The notes beneath the pieces are model-generated. The model was given only the letters and a program-made list of their open reading frames with translations, was not told where the DNA came from and did no database searches. A stretch of DNA of 64,000 nucleotides from Streptomyces sp. HB132 (GTDB lineage: Bacteria; Actinomycetota; Actinomycetes; Streptomycetales; Streptomycetaceae), in the NCBI RefSeq assembly GCF_016909575.1, contig NZ_JAFBGA010000001.1:372001-436000 (forward strand), given 5' to 3'. Positions 16,902 through 25,596 of this stretch are shown here, one piece after another. The position numbers were made by a program, and so were the translations under genes. How positions within the stretch are numbered: the first letter of the stretch is position 1; each line of letters opens with the position of its first letter.

Positions 16902-17924
16902 TCAGCCGCCGTTGGACTGCCGGACACCCTTCGCCGGCGCGTCGAAGGTGTACAGGAATCCGCCGGCCGGTCCGCTGACGGTCATGTACGCCTTGGTGCC
17001 GCCGGGCGTGATCGCCACGTTCGTCGCCGACTCGAGCCCCTCGGCGCGGGCGGGGACCTCGACGGTCGCAAGGCGCTCGCCGTGCCGGTCGTACACGGCC
17101 ATGGCCGCCCGGCCGTGCAGTGCCTGGTAGATGTTTCCGGCCGCGTCCACGGCGATCGAGTCGGTCTGGGCGATCCCGCCGTCCACGCGGACGGCGGTGT
17201 GCTTGGAAGCCACGCCGCCCTTGCCGTCCAGGCGGAGGTAGGAAATCCGATTCTGCGTGAGCTCGCTGATCCACAACCCCTCGTAGCCGGCGTCGAAGGA
17301 GATCCCGTTCGTCGAGGCCAGCCCCTCGGCCAGGACGGTCGACTTCTTGCCGTCCCGCTCGATCCGCACCACACGCCCGTGCGCGTCGTCGGTGGACAGG
17401 CCGCGTGAGTCGCTGACGTACAGGTTGCCGTCCTCGTCGAAGGCGATGTCGTCGGGGTTCATCCGCGCTCCCTCGACGTCCCCGGAGAAGAAGGTCCGCG
17501 GGTCGCTTCCGTCCGGGGCCAGGCTGACGACCTCACCGTGCGCGTAGTCGGTCAGGTAGAGACGGCCGTCGTACGGGCTGAACTGCGCCGAGGTGTAGGC
17601 CCCCCGGTCGTCCGTATGGACCGCCTGTGACGTCCTCTTCCGCACGTCCACGCGGATGACTTTCGGCTTCCCCGCAGGGGCGGTGACGTCGACGACGAGC
17701 AGCTTGCCGTTCCCGTCGAAGGTCGGGCCCTCCAGCAGGGTCATCCCGGTCTCTGGGTGCACCTTCGTCAACTGCATCACCTCGTGGGCGCGGATGGTCC
17801 TGTCCGCACCTCCTGCGGCCGGTGTGCTGTCGGCGCGGCCACCTGTCTCCGTGCCGCATCCGGTGAGCACCAGCGTGCCGACGATGGCGAGCACCGCGAG
17901 GGACCGGACCGGGAGTCGTCGCAT
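16902..17924 (-). CDS. SMP-30/gluconolactonase-like lipoprotein
   Basis: 340 aa, exported lipoprotein: the signal ends VLTGCG with lipid-modified Cys at residue 23. The mature part is a six-bladed propeller of the SMP-30/gluconolactonase/lactonase type, with EGPTFDGNGKLLVVDV, MNPDDIAFDEDGNLYVSDSRG, GLASTNGISFD and TDSIAVDAAGNIY as blade motifs containing the Asp and Asn metal ligands. Likely a calcium-dependent lactonase or sugar-acid hydrolase outside the membrane; the substrate is unknown. The ATG has AGGAAGAG upstream. Confidence 0.82.
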   Translation of the reverse strand: MRRLPVRSLAVLAIVGTLVLTGCGTETGGRADSTPAAGGADRTIRAHEVMQLTKVHPETGMTLLEGPTFDGNGKLLVVDVTAPAGKPKVIRVDVRKRTSQAVHTDDRGAYTSAQFSPYDGRLYLTDYAHGEVVSLAPDGSDPRTFFSGDVEGARMNPDDIAFDEDGNLYVSDSRGLSTDDAHGRVVRIERDGKKSTVLAEGLASTNGISFDAGYEGLWISELTQNRISYLRLDGKGGVASKHTAVRVDGGIAQTDSIAVDAAGNIYQALHGRAAMAVYDRHGERLATVEVPARAEGLESATNVAITPGGTKAYMTVSGPAGGFLYTFDAPAKGVRQSNGG

Positions 17925-18032
17925 GGGGGATCACTCTTCCTGTCTGCGGGGAGCCCGTCGGCCGAGAGGATCGCGTCGCCCGTACGGGGGCGCGGAGGCG
18001 CCCTGCACGGCTGTCATGGTTCGTCCGTGCCG

Positions 18033-18056
18033 CAACCGGACAGCTATGTCCGGTTG
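18033..18056. promoter_or_regulatory. Perfect 24-bp palindromic operator candidate
   Basis: CAACCGGACA and TGTCCGGTTG flank GCTA with no mismatch. It is 109 bp upstream of the SMP-30-like start. Size and symmetry fit a TetR-type operator, and a TetR gene lies just beyond the lipoprotein gene. Confidence 0.6.
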
Positions 18057-18229
18057 TTGTCACGGTAGCGGACAGCCGCTGGATCCGGGACGGTCGGTCG
18101 ACGGGATAGACGGCGCGGTATGACGATCGATCAGGTGCACCGGCCCGTCACGGACTCACCGCGCCCGGGCTCACCCGCCACCGCCGGGCGCCCCACGCGC
18201 ATCGGCCGCGGAACGGCCTGGCCCGTTGG

Positions 18230-19462
18230 TCAGCGGGAGTGCCGCCCGGTGTCCCCGCGCACAGCTGATGACCCGTCATCCACGTGGCGGCGCAACAGAT
18301 AGGCACCGGCACAGGTGACCAGGACGGCCATGCACCCGATGAAGATCAGCCCTGCGTCCTGGAGGCCGATGTGACTGGACAGGACGCCCACTCCGATCAC
18401 CGGCAGGGAGATGCCCGCGTACGCCACCACGAACAGCGCCGAGATGACCGCCGCCCGTCGGTCCGCGGGTGATGCGGCGGCCACCTGGGACAGGGCAGCT
18501 CTGAAGGCCAGCCCCTGGCCCCCGCCGCCGAGGAGCGCGCTCAGCACGACCAGGGGCAGCAGCTGCCACCACAGGGCGGCCGCGAGCAGTGCCAGTCCGC
18601 CGAGAAGACCCGCGCAGCCCAGTGGCAGCGACCGCCGCTCCCCGATCCTGCCGACCACCGACTGCCCCGCGATCGAGGCGAAGAAGGCCAGCGCGACGAT
18701 CAGCCCGCTCACCGCGCGGTTGTCCACGTCCAGGAACCGGGAGAGCAAAGCCGGGCTGACCGACGTGAACACCCCGAACAGCGCGAACCCCACGAAGGAC
18801 GCGAGTGCCGCCGGCCTGAACACCGCCCGGACCTCCGGCGGCAGCCCCGGCCGCTGCGGCCGGACGCTGTTCAGGGGCTGCCGCTCGCCCACGGTCTCCC
18901 GCAGGCGGAACAGGACGACCGCCGAGACGGACAGCAACGCCAGGTGCACGACGAACGGCAGGTGCAGCGGCCAGGGCGCGTACTGGGCGAGGACCCCGGC
19001 CAGCAGCGGGCCGCAGCCCAGGCCGCCCATGTTGGCCGCCGTCGCCACGAACGAGGCCCTGGGCGAGCTCTTGCCGGGCGCCAGCTCCATGACGTACGCC
19101 GTGGCCGCCCCGGTGAACAGCCCGGCCGACAGGCCCGACAGGAGCCGGCCCGCGTAGAGCCAGCCCAGAGAGGTGGCGCACAGGAAGCAGACGGCGCTCG
19201 CCGCCGCGCAGGCCAGGCCCCACAGCAGCACGGGGCGTCTGCCCACCGCGTCGGAGGCGTTTCCCGCCAGCAGCAGCACCCCGATGACACCGAAGGCGTA
19301 CACCGCGTACACCACGGTCACCGTCAACTCGGAGAACCCGAGCTCGTCCTGGTAGAGGCTGTAGAGGGGCGTCGGCAGAGTGGTCCCCGCCATGCACACC
19401 GCGAACACGGCCCCGCTGAGGTAACAGGGGAGCCAACCTCGGCGATCAGGGCCACCGTCCAT
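18230..19462 (-). CDS. MFS transporter (drug-exporter type)
   Basis: 410 aa with twelve hydrophobic segments. The loop 2-3 signature is GNASDAVGRRPVLLWG, and the antiporter-type motif appears as GRLLSGLSAGLFTGAATAYV. Such proteins export small molecules with proton exchange. ATG at 19462. It follows the response regulator on the same strand after 122 bp, so it may be a target of that system. The substrate is unknown. Confidence 0.87.
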   Translation of the reverse strand: MDGGPDRRGWLPCYLSGAVFAVCMAGTTLPTPLYSLYQDELGFSELTVTVVYAVYAFGVIGVLLLAGNASDAVGRRPVLLWGLACAAASAVCFLCATSLGWLYAGRLLSGLSAGLFTGAATAYVMELAPGKSSPRASFVATAANMGGLGCGPLLAGVLAQYAPWPLHLPFVVHLALLSVSAVVLFRLRETVGERQPLNSVRPQRPGLPPEVRAVFRPAALASFVGFALFGVFTSVSPALLSRFLDVDNRAVSGLIVALAFFASIAGQSVVGRIGERRSLPLGCAGLLGGLALLAAALWWQLLPLVVLSALLGGGGQGLAFRAALSQVAAASPADRRAAVISALFVVAYAGISLPVIGVGVLSSHIGLQDAGLIFIGCMAVLVTCAGAYLLRRHVDDGSSAVRGDTGRHSR

Positions 19463-19584
19463 GCGCCCGACGCTATCCTGCGGACGCTCCGGGGGACGGA
19501 ACGCCTCGCGGCGGCGGAGCCGTCCGGCACCCGGCCGCGGCCCTGCCCGAAGACGCGCGGGAGAGCTGCGAGCACGCGGCGCGG

Positions 19585-20229
19585 CTACGCCTCGAGGTAC
19601 TTCAGGACCGCCAGGATGCGCCGGCTTTGACCGGTGGTGTGAGACAGCTCCAGCTTGTCGAAGACGGCGTGCAGATTCTTCTCCACCGCACTCACCGAGA
19701 TGTGCAGTCGCTTCGCGATCGCGGTGTTGGTGAGCCCTTGGGCCAGGGGTTCCAGGACACTGCGTTCACGAGGCGTGAGGCGGGCCAGGGGGTCTTTGTG
19801 GGTGGAGCGGATGACCAGCTGCCGCACCACCTCGGGATCGATGGCGGCGCCACCCGCCTGGATGCGCTCCAATGCCTCCAGGAACTCCTCGACCTGGGCG
19901 ACCCGGTCCTTGAGGAGATACCCCACCCGTTCCGCGCTGGAGGCCAGCAGCTGGGCCGCATAGTGGCGTTCGACGTGCTGGGACAGCACCAGCACACCGG
20001 TCTCCGGCCACCGCTCGCGGATCTCCAGAGCCGCGAGCAGGCCCTCGGTGGTGTGTGTCGGTGGCATCCGGATGTCGAGGACCACGACGTCCGGTCGCCG
20101 GGTCTCCATCTCCTCGAGCAGGGACACCGCGTCACCGAAGGACGCCAGGACGTCGTGCCCCTCCTCGACGAGGAGCCGGACCAGGCCCTCCCGCAGCAGG
20201 GCCGAGTCCTCGGCCAGCATCAGGCGCAT
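19585..20229 (-). CDS. NarL/LuxR-type response regulator
   Basis: 214 aa. The receiver domain has the acidic pair in MLAEDSALL, phosphoacceptor Asp52 (VVVLDIRMPP), Ser83 and Lys107 (YLLKDRV). The C-terminal LuxR helix-turn-helix reads LTPRERSVLEPLAQGLTNTA and IAKRLHISVSAVEKNLHAVF. The ATG at 20229 overlaps the end of the kinase gene by 10 bp, so the pair is co-translated. Confidence 0.94.
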   Translation of the reverse strand: MRLMLAEDSALLREGLVRLLVEEGHDVLASFGDAVSLLEEMETRRPDVVVLDIRMPPTHTTEGLLAALEIRERWPETGVLVLSQHVERHYAAQLLASSAERVGYLLKDRVAQVEEFLEALERIQAGGAAIDPEVVRQLVIRSTHKDPLARLTPRERSVLEPLAQGLTNTAIAKRLHISVSAVEKNLHAVFDKLELSHTTGQSRRILAVLKYLEA

Positions 20230-21539
20230 GGGAGCTCCGCGGTAACCATGGTGGGTCCCCCCTCGGGACTGTCGATGTGCAGTGCCCCGTCCAGCGCTTC
20301 CACCCGGCTGCGCAGACCGCTCAGCCCGATGCCCGCGGGGTCCGCGCCGCCCTTGCCGTTGTCCTGGACGCGTACGGTGAGCGCCCTGCCCCCGAGCACC
20401 ACGTCCACGGATACGGCTGTGGCGCCGGAATGCTTGGCCGCGTTGGTCACGGACTCCGACACCACGAAGTACGCGGCGGTCTCCACGGAGCGCGGCAGCG
20501 GCCCGCGGACGGCGAACTCGGTGCGGACGGGGATGCCGCACCGCTCGGACACCCCTCCCAGCGCCTCCTCCAGCCCCAGGCTGTCGAGCCCCGACGGATA
20601 GACCCTCCAGGCCACTTCGCGCAGCTCCGCGAGCACGTCCCGCGACTCCTGGTGCGCCTGGCGCAGAAGAGCGTCCGCCTGCTCGGGATCGCGCCCCCTG
20701 CGAGCCCGGCCGAGCAGCATGGCCAGGGCCACCAGCCGTTGCTGGATCCCGTCGTGGATGTCCCGCTCGATGCGCCGGCGTTCGGCGTCCACCGCCTGTA
20801 CGACGGCCGCCCTGCTGCTGGCCAGTTCGTCGATGCGCCGGTGCAACAACTCCTGTTCGGAGGGGCCGAAGCACTCGCGGGCGAGCCGTGCGTCCAGGGC
20901 GAGGAGCGAGCGGAGCCCCTGGAGGTCGAGGAAGAGCAGCACCCCGCCGAGGAGCGCCTGCATCAGCAACTCGTCCCACCGGAGCGACCCCTGGATCGCC
21001 CCGCTCAGCAGCAGCCCCGCCAGGACGACACCGAAACCCAGCAGCCCGAGCACGAGGAGGCAGACCAGCCCGGCGCAGCTGCGGACGGTGAGGTAACGGA
21101 GGATCCTCCGGTCGGAGGCTTCGTAGTGCTCGGGGAAGCGGTCGCCGAAGAAGAAGGACCTTCGCGTCCACTCCAGGCGCGTCAGCCTCCGGGCCCCGGC
21201 CATGAGGATGCCGAGGGCGCCGGGCCGGGTGGCCGGCCACAGCAGGAGAGGCCCGAGGGCGATGCCTGCCGGAAGGACGTACAGAAGTCCGGCCAGGGCG
21301 GTCGCACAGCCGAGGAGCACGCCCGGCCCCCGGCGTGACCACGAGGTCGTGCCGGCGGCTGCGGCAGGGTCCGATCCGGAGCCGTCCTGTTCCGGACGGC
21401 CGGGGGAGTGACGGGTGGTGACTCCTGAGGGGTTCCCCTGCACGAGGGGGGAGCCTAGTGCGGACGTGGGGCCGCAGCAAGATCGCTCGGGCCCTCCGGA
21501 GACCGGGGCCGTGGTCCACCTGCGCCCGGGAGAGGTCAT
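20220..21539 (-). CDS. Sensor histidine kinase (HisKA_3/DesK type)
   Basis: 439 aa from ATG 21539, whose ATGA overlaps the dedA stop. The first 70 residues are poorly conserved, so a later start is possible. Membrane spans lie at about 73-102 and 153-205. The dimerisation/phosphoacceptor segment is ERRRIERDIHDGIQQRLVAL with His262. The ATP-binding domain has SESVTNAAKHSGA, VQDNGKGG and GLSGLRSRVEALDG. Partner of the response regulator downstream; the signal is unknown. Confidence 0.92.
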   Translation of the reverse strand: MTSPGRRWTTAPVSGGPERSCCGPTSALGSPLVQGNPSGVTTRHSPGRPEQDGSGSDPAAAAGTTSWSRRGPGVLLGCATALAGLLYVLPAGIALGPLLLWPATRPGALGILMAGARRLTRLEWTRRSFFFGDRFPEHYEASDRRILRYLTVRSCAGLVCLLVLGLLGFGVVLAGLLLSGAIQGSLRWDELLMQALLGGVLLFLDLQGLRSLLALDARLARECFGPSEQELLHRRIDELASSRAAVVQAVDAERRRIERDIHDGIQQRLVALAMLLGRARRGRDPEQADALLRQAHQESRDVLAELREVAWRVYPSGLDSLGLEEALGGVSERCGIPVRTEFAVRGPLPRSVETAAYFVVSESVTNAAKHSGATAVSVDVVLGGRALTVRVQDNGKGGADPAGIGLSGLRSRVEALDGALHIDSPEGGPTMVTAELPCA

Positions 21540-22198
21540 GAACTACGGCGGTGCTGCGCACGGTCGGTGCCGCGCAGTCGCAGGACCACGTACGTCGCGA
21601 CGGCCACGACCACCAGGACCAGCACGGCCTTGGAGGCGAACCCGACGTAGGTCTCCACCGTCTCCCACTGGTCGCCCAGCCAGTAACCGGCCATCACCAG
21701 AATCGAGTTCCAGATCAGGCTGCCGAGCGTGGTCAGCATGACGAAGACGTGCAGAGGCATGCGCTCCACGCCGGCGGGGACGGAGATGAGGCTGCGGAAG
21801 ATCGGCACCATGCGGCCGAAGAAGACCGCCTTGGTGCCGTGCTTCGCGAACCATTCCTCCGTACGCACCAGGTCGGAGGCCTTCACGAGCGGCAGCTTCC
21901 CCCAGAGGGTGTGCATGCGATCGCGGCCGAAGGCCATGCCGATCCAGTAGAGGACCACGGCTCCCACGACCGAGCCGAGCGTGGTCCAGAACAACGCCGA
22001 AGCCAGGCTGAGGACTCCCTGTCCTGCGGCGAACCCGGTCAGCGGCAGGATCACTTCGCTCGGCAGCGGCGGGAAGAGGTTCTCCAGGGCGATGGCCAGA
22101 CCGGCTCCGGGGCCGCCCAAGGTGTCGACGAGCCCGGTGGCCCAGCCCGCGATGCCGCCCGCGGGTTCCTGCGGCAGAGCCGAGTACGTGAGTTGCAT
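21536..22198 (-). CDS. DedA-family membrane protein
   Basis: 220 aa. DedA hallmarks are ENLFPPLPSEVILPLTGF (Glu39, Glu48) and FFGRMVPIFRSLISVPAGVE (Arg129, Arg135), the acidic and basic residues shown to matter in E. coli DedA proteins. Members act as lipid-carrier flippases or affect membrane potential. I chose ATG 22198 because TTGGAG lies just upstream; an in-frame TTG at 22210 is an alternative. It is the first gene of the dedA-kinase-regulator operon. Confidence 0.92.
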   Translation of the reverse strand: MQLTYSALPQEPAGGIAGWATGLVDTLGGPGAGLAIALENLFPPLPSEVILPLTGFAAGQGVLSLASALFWTTLGSVVGAVVLYWIGMAFGRDRMHTLWGKLPLVKASDLVRTEEWFAKHGTKAVFFGRMVPIFRSLISVPAGVERMPLHVFVMLTTLGSLIWNSILVMAGYWLGDQWETVETYVGFASKAVLVLVVVAVATYVVLRLRGTDRAQHRRSS

Positions 22199-22376
22199 GT
22201 GAGGCTCCAAGCCGCCGGTCGGTCACTCCGGGGCGTGTGCCCCGATCACCCTCCACGTTAGAAACCACGGTCGGGCGGTCGGTATGAGGATGCCCGCCCG
22301 GTACGGTGCGGCTTTCCGCAGGGCCCGGCCTCCGGGGGACCGCACGTGCGCGGGGCCGTCGGCCGGGCGGCCCCGA

Positions 22377-23033
22377 TCAGTTGCCCGCGACGTCCTTCAC
22401 CGAGACCGCCACCGGCTTGCTCCCGCTGATCAGTTCCAGCGTCAGGCCCGCCGTCGCCGGGGTGTCCAGCAGCTCCATCAGCACCGCCGCCACGTCGTCG
22501 CGGGGGATCGGGCCACGGCCCGTCGACGCGGCGAGCAGCACCTGGCCCGTGCCGGCGTCGTTCGTGAGCATCCCGGGGCGCAGGACCGTCCAGTCCAGAC
22601 CGCTCCTGGAGCGTACGTAGGCGTCCGCCTCGCCCTTGGCCCGCTGGTAGATGTCGAAGACCTCGTCGCCGGTGTGATCGGGGTCGGCGCCCATGGAGGA
22701 CACCACCACGTAGCGCCGCACGCCCGCCTGTTCCGCCGCGTCCGCGAAGAGCACGGCCGCTCCGCGGTCCACCGTGTCCTTGCGTGCCGAGCCGCTGTCC
22801 GGGCCGGCCCCCGCCGCGAAGACCACGGCGTCCGCCCCTCTCAGGACCTCGGCCACCTCCTCGACGGACGCCGATTCGAGGTCGAGCACGACGGGTTCGG
22901 CACCTGCCGCCCTCAGATCCTCGCTCTGCTGCGGGTTGCGGATGACGCCCACCGCTTCGTCACCGCGCGCGGCGAGCAACCGCTCGAGCCGCAGCGCGAT
23001 CTGACCATGTCCACCTGCAATGACAATGCGCAT
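22377..23033 (-). CDS. NAD(P)H-binding SDR-type oxidoreductase (atypical, NmrA/YhfK-like)
   Basis: 218 aa. N-terminal Rossmann motif MRIVIAGGHGQIALRLERLL (GGxGxxA), then DAVVFAAGAGP, VVVSSMGAD and a YQRAKGEADAYV active-site-like Tyr-x3-Lys, followed by LDWTVLRPGMLT. This matches the small atypical SDR family that often acts as a redox sensor or quinone reductase. The substrate is unknown. It follows the amidohydrolase gene by 34 bp on the same strand. Confidence 0.87.
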   Translation of the reverse strand: MRIVIAGGHGQIALRLERLLAARGDEAVGVIRNPQQSEDLRAAGAEPVVLDLESASVEEVAEVLRGADAVVFAAGAGPDSGSARKDTVDRGAAVLFADAAEQAGVRRYVVVSSMGADPDHTGDEVFDIYQRAKGEADAYVRSRSGLDWTVLRPGMLTNDAGTGQVLLAASTGRGPIPRDDVAAVLMELLDTPATAGLTLELISGSKPVAVSVKDVAGN

Positions 23034-23067
23034 GCCTACGACCGTACGCCGCCGTGCGCGCTCCCGC

Positions 23068-24291
23068 TCAAGGCCCGCCGTCGGGGCCCGGGTCGGGGCG
23101 TGCCTGACGGGGGAGGTCGAGAGCGGCCGCGGCGGCTCCTGAATCGCGGTATTCGCGTACGGCGCTGGTCCGCGCCACCACGCGCCCTCGGTGCACCACG
23201 ATCCTGCTGTACGCGAGGGAGAGCGCCCCGGCCAGGCCGTCGCCGCGCACGGCGAGGAGCTCGGCGGGGAAGCCGGCCTCGACGCGTACCCCCGGCAGGC
23301 CCAGGGCCGCTCTGGCGGTACCGGAGACGGCCTCGTACGCGTGCACGGGGTCGAGCCCCTCCCGCGAGGCCAGCAGATACGCCGCCTCCAGGGGGTCGCC
23401 GCGGCCGACCGGGTTGGAGAGGTCGCGCAGGGCCCCGCCGCCCGCCGCCACCCGCACCCCCGCCGCGCGCAGAAGCCGCACGGGTGGCGTACCGCGGAGC
23501 CGGGCACCGGAGCAGCCGCCCTGAGGGAGGCAGACCACGGTCACGGCGGCGGCGGCGAGCCGGTCGGCCGCGCGGGCCGCCTCGTCGTCCGTAAGCCGCG
23601 AGAGGCCCGTACAGGGGCCCAGGCAGACCCCCGGGCGGTGGCCGGCGGCCATGGCCGCGAGGCGGGCCAGGCGACCGGGGTCGTCACCGTCCGTGTGCAG
23701 GTCGACGGCGAGGCCGTGGGCGGCGGCGAGAGCCAGGACCGCCTCGGTGTGACCGGCCGGATCGGGGTCGAGGTCGGGCGAGCCGCCGATCACGCCCGCC
23801 CCCGCCTCCACGGCGTCACGGAGCACGGCGAGGCCGTCCGCGCCCGCGACGCCGGTGAGGAGCCGGGGTACGGCTACCGCGGTCAGGGCGGTGAGCCCCC
23901 GCAGGGAACGCCGGGCCGCGAGAACGCCCTCGAGAGGGCCGAGTCCCCGCCCGTCGCCGACGCGCACATGGGCGCGCTGTGCGGTCGCACCATGGCTGAG
24001 CTGGAGCAGCGCCGCCTCGGTGGCACGGCGCCGGACGTCCTCGGGCCGATGGGAGGGCGGGCCCTTGGACGTAGCGGTGAGCGCGGTGTCGGCGTGGGCG
24101 TGGGGCTCGGCCGGGGCGGGCAGCAGGAGGTAGCCGCGCAGGTCCAGACGGGTCCCCCGGGCGGTGAGGCTGCCCGCCCTCCCGACGGCCTCGATGCGCG
24201 GGCCGGCGATCCGCACGTCCACGGTGCGGCCGTCCGTGAGCCGCGCCCCGCTGAGGAGGAGCGCGTGCGGGCCACCGGAACTTTCGGGCAT
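23068..24291 (-). CDS. Amidohydrolase-fold protein (cytosine deaminase-like) with missing catalytic residues
   Basis: 407 aa from ATG 24291, chosen for AGGAGC eight bases upstream; an ATG at 24321 would add ten residues. The fold is that of cytosine deaminase-like amidohydrolases: EPHAHADTAL (His64, His66) and VDLHTDGDD (His199) are metal-ligand motifs. Compared from memory with E. coli CodA, the catalytic Glu after the third His is Gly202, the fourth His region reads LGPCTGL, and the catalytic Asp of the GHDD motif falls in AAGGGALRD as Gly286. It may be a pseudoenzyme or use another mechanism. Confidence 0.75.
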   Translation of the reverse strand: MPESSGGPHALLLSGARLTDGRTVDVRIAGPRIEAVGRAGSLTARGTRLDLRGYLLLPAPAEPHAHADTALTATSKGPPSHRPEDVRRRATEAALLQLSHGATAQRAHVRVGDGRGLGPLEGVLAARRSLRGLTALTAVAVPRLLTGVAGADGLAVLRDAVEAGAGVIGGSPDLDPDPAGHTEAVLALAAAHGLAVDLHTDGDDPGRLARLAAMAAGHRPGVCLGPCTGLSRLTDDEAARAADRLAAAAVTVVCLPQGGCSGARLRGTPPVRLLRAAGVRVAAGGGALRDLSNPVGRGDPLEAAYLLASREGLDPVHAYEAVSGTARAALGLPGVRVEAGFPAELLAVRGDGLAGALSLAYSRIVVHRGRVVARTSAVREYRDSGAAAAALDLPRQARPDPGPDGGP

Positions 24292-24544
24292 CGCGCCGCT
24301 CCTGGAAGGAATCAAGATCACGCAGGGCGGCCGAGCCTAGGCGGGGGCTCGCTCCGCTCCGAGGAGGAGGGCACCGGTCATATGAATGTGGCCCTGTCGG
24401 CTGGGCGGTGGGAGGTGGGCCGCAGGGCTCGGTGACGCCGTCCGCGGCAGTGGCGTACGGGCTGATCAAGGGCCTGATCAGGGGGTCGCCGCAGAGGTCG
24501 GCGGGAGGGCGGGAGGGAGGCCGGAGAGGGGGACGGAAACGGAT

Positions 24545-24574
24545 TTGGGCGATCGGCGAGAGACCGTGTAATGT
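24545..24574 (+). promoter_or_regulatory. Promoter of tRNA-Thr/tRNA-Met
   Basis: TTGGGC (24545-24550) and TAATGT (24569-24574) with an 18-bp spacer, ending 11 bp before tRNA-Thr. Confidence 0.65.
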
Positions 24575-24585
24575 CTTCCTCGCTC

Positions 24586-24658
24586 GCCCCAATAGCTCAG
24601 TCGGTAGAGCGTCTCCATGGTAAGGAGAAGGTCTGCGGTTCGATTCCGCATTGGGGCT
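24586..24658 (+). tRNA. tRNA-Thr (anticodon GGT)
   Basis: 73 nt; acceptor GCCCCAA pairs with TTGGGGC, anticodon stem TCTCC/GGAGA with loop ATGGTAA, T loop GTTCGAT. CCA not encoded. Confidence 0.96.
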
Positions 24659-24703
24659 CTGGTGATCGGGTAACCCCGCTTCGGCGGGGAAGCCCGGCAT
24701 CAA

Positions 24704-24776
24704 AGCGGTGTAGCTCAGTCGGTAGAGCAAGCGGCTCATAATCGCTGTGTCACCGGTTCAAGTCCGGTCACCGCTA
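24704..24776 (+). tRNA. tRNA-Met (anticodon CAT, elongator type)
   Basis: 73 nt; acceptor AGCGGTG pairs with CACCGCT, anticodon stem AGCGG/TCGCT with loop CTCATAA. The fully paired acceptor and the absence of three G-C pairs at the anticodon stem base argue against the initiator. A tRNA-Ile read by a modified CAT cannot be fully excluded. A CCCCGC-TTCG-GCGGGG hairpin separates it from tRNA-Thr. Confidence 0.92.
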
Positions 24777-24782
24777 CTAACG

Positions 24783-24824
24783 GTAGCCGATTGTGGGGTC
24801 GGTCCTTCGATCGGCTACTCTTTT
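24783..24824 (+). terminator. Terminator of the tRNA pair, possibly overlapping the rpmG promoter
   Basis: GTAGCCGAT (24783-24791) and ATCGGCTAC (24810-24818) form a hairpin followed by TCTTTTAT. The same bases contain TTGTGG and TACTCT 19 bp apart, a possible rpmG promoter. Confidence 0.6.
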
Positions 24825-24865
24825 ATGCGTTCATCCGTCCATCCGTCCGTCCAAGGAGCACTCAC

Positions 24866-25030
24866 GTGGCTGCCACCGACGTCCGCCCGAAGATCACGCT
24901 GGCCTGCGTGGAGTGCAAGGAGCGGAACTACATCACCAAGAAGAACCGGCGTAACAACCCGGACCGTCTTGAGATGAAGAAGCACTGCCCGCGCTGCAAC
25001 TCGCACACGGCGCACCGCGAAACGCGCTGA
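24866..25030 (+). CDS. rpmG: 50S ribosomal protein L33 (zinc-binding form)
   Basis: 54 aa, [20 protein letters not shown] and a second CPRC pair: the four-Cys (C+) zinc-ribbon version of L33. GTG start with AAGGAG at good spacing. Streptomycetes also hold a Cys-less L33 elsewhere that replaces it under zinc limitation; this copy is the zinc-replete form. Confidence 0.95.
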
Positions 25031-25041
25031 ATCAGGCTCGT

Positions 25042-25082
25042 ACACGAGGCCGTCCCCACTGGGGGCGGCCTCGTGTCGTTTT
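25042..25082 (+). terminator. Terminator after rpmG
   Basis: ACACGAGGCCG/CGGCCTCGTGT arms extended by CCCC/GGGG and followed by TCGTTTTAT. Confidence 0.75.
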
Positions 25083-25143
25083 ATCTGGTGGCTCGGGGTG
25101 TTCTACTCGCCCCATTCGACTTTCATCAGGAGGTACCGGGCTC

Positions 25144-25596
25144 ATGGCGCTCGACCAGTCCTTCGTGGGGCGGACCTATCCGCCCACCCCGGCGTACGAG
25201 GTCGGCCGGGAGAAGATCCGGGAGTTCGCGGAAGCGGTGGGTGACACCAACCCCGCGTACGTGGACCCGGAGGCGGCCAAGGCGCTGGGGCATTCGGATG
25301 TGATCGCTCCCCCCACGTTCGTCTTCTCGATCACCTTCAGGGCCGCGGGTCAGGTGATCCAGGACCCGCAGCTGGGTCTGGACTACAGCCGTGTGGTGCA
25401 CGGCGACCAGAAGTTCGCCTACGTGCGCCCGGTGCGGGCGGGGGACCGGCTGACGGTCACCTCGACCATCGAGGGGATCAAGACGATGGCGGGCAACGAC
25501 ATCGTGGACATCCGCGGTGAGGTGCACGACGAGTCGGGTGAACACGTCGTGACCGCGTGGACGAAGCTGGTGGCACGTGCCGCCGAGGAGGCGTGA
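25144..25596 (+). CDS. hadA: MaoC-like dehydratase subunit HadA (non-catalytic partner)
   Basis: 150-aa hot-dog-fold protein. It aligns with (R)-3-hydroxyacyl dehydratase subunits (AVGDTNPAYVDPEAAKALGH, VIAPPTFVF) but has Tyr where the catalytic His of the hydratase motif should be. It would therefore serve as the substrate-binding partner of the next gene product, as HadA does in mycobacteria. The ATG has AGGAGG 11 bases upstream; the stop overlaps the hadB start by one base. Confidence 0.85.
   Translation: MALDQSFVGRTYPPTPAYEVGREKIREFAEAVGDTNPAYVDPEAAKALGHSDVIAPPTFVFSITFRAAGQVIQDPQLGLDYSRVVHGDQKFAYVRPVRAGDRLTVTSTIEGIKTMAGNDIVDIRGEVHDESGEHVVTAWTKLVARAAEEA

Noticed and set aside
24704..24776. 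Initiator tRNA
   Set aside because: Acceptor first pair is intact and the anticodon stem lacks the three G-C pairs typical of initiators.
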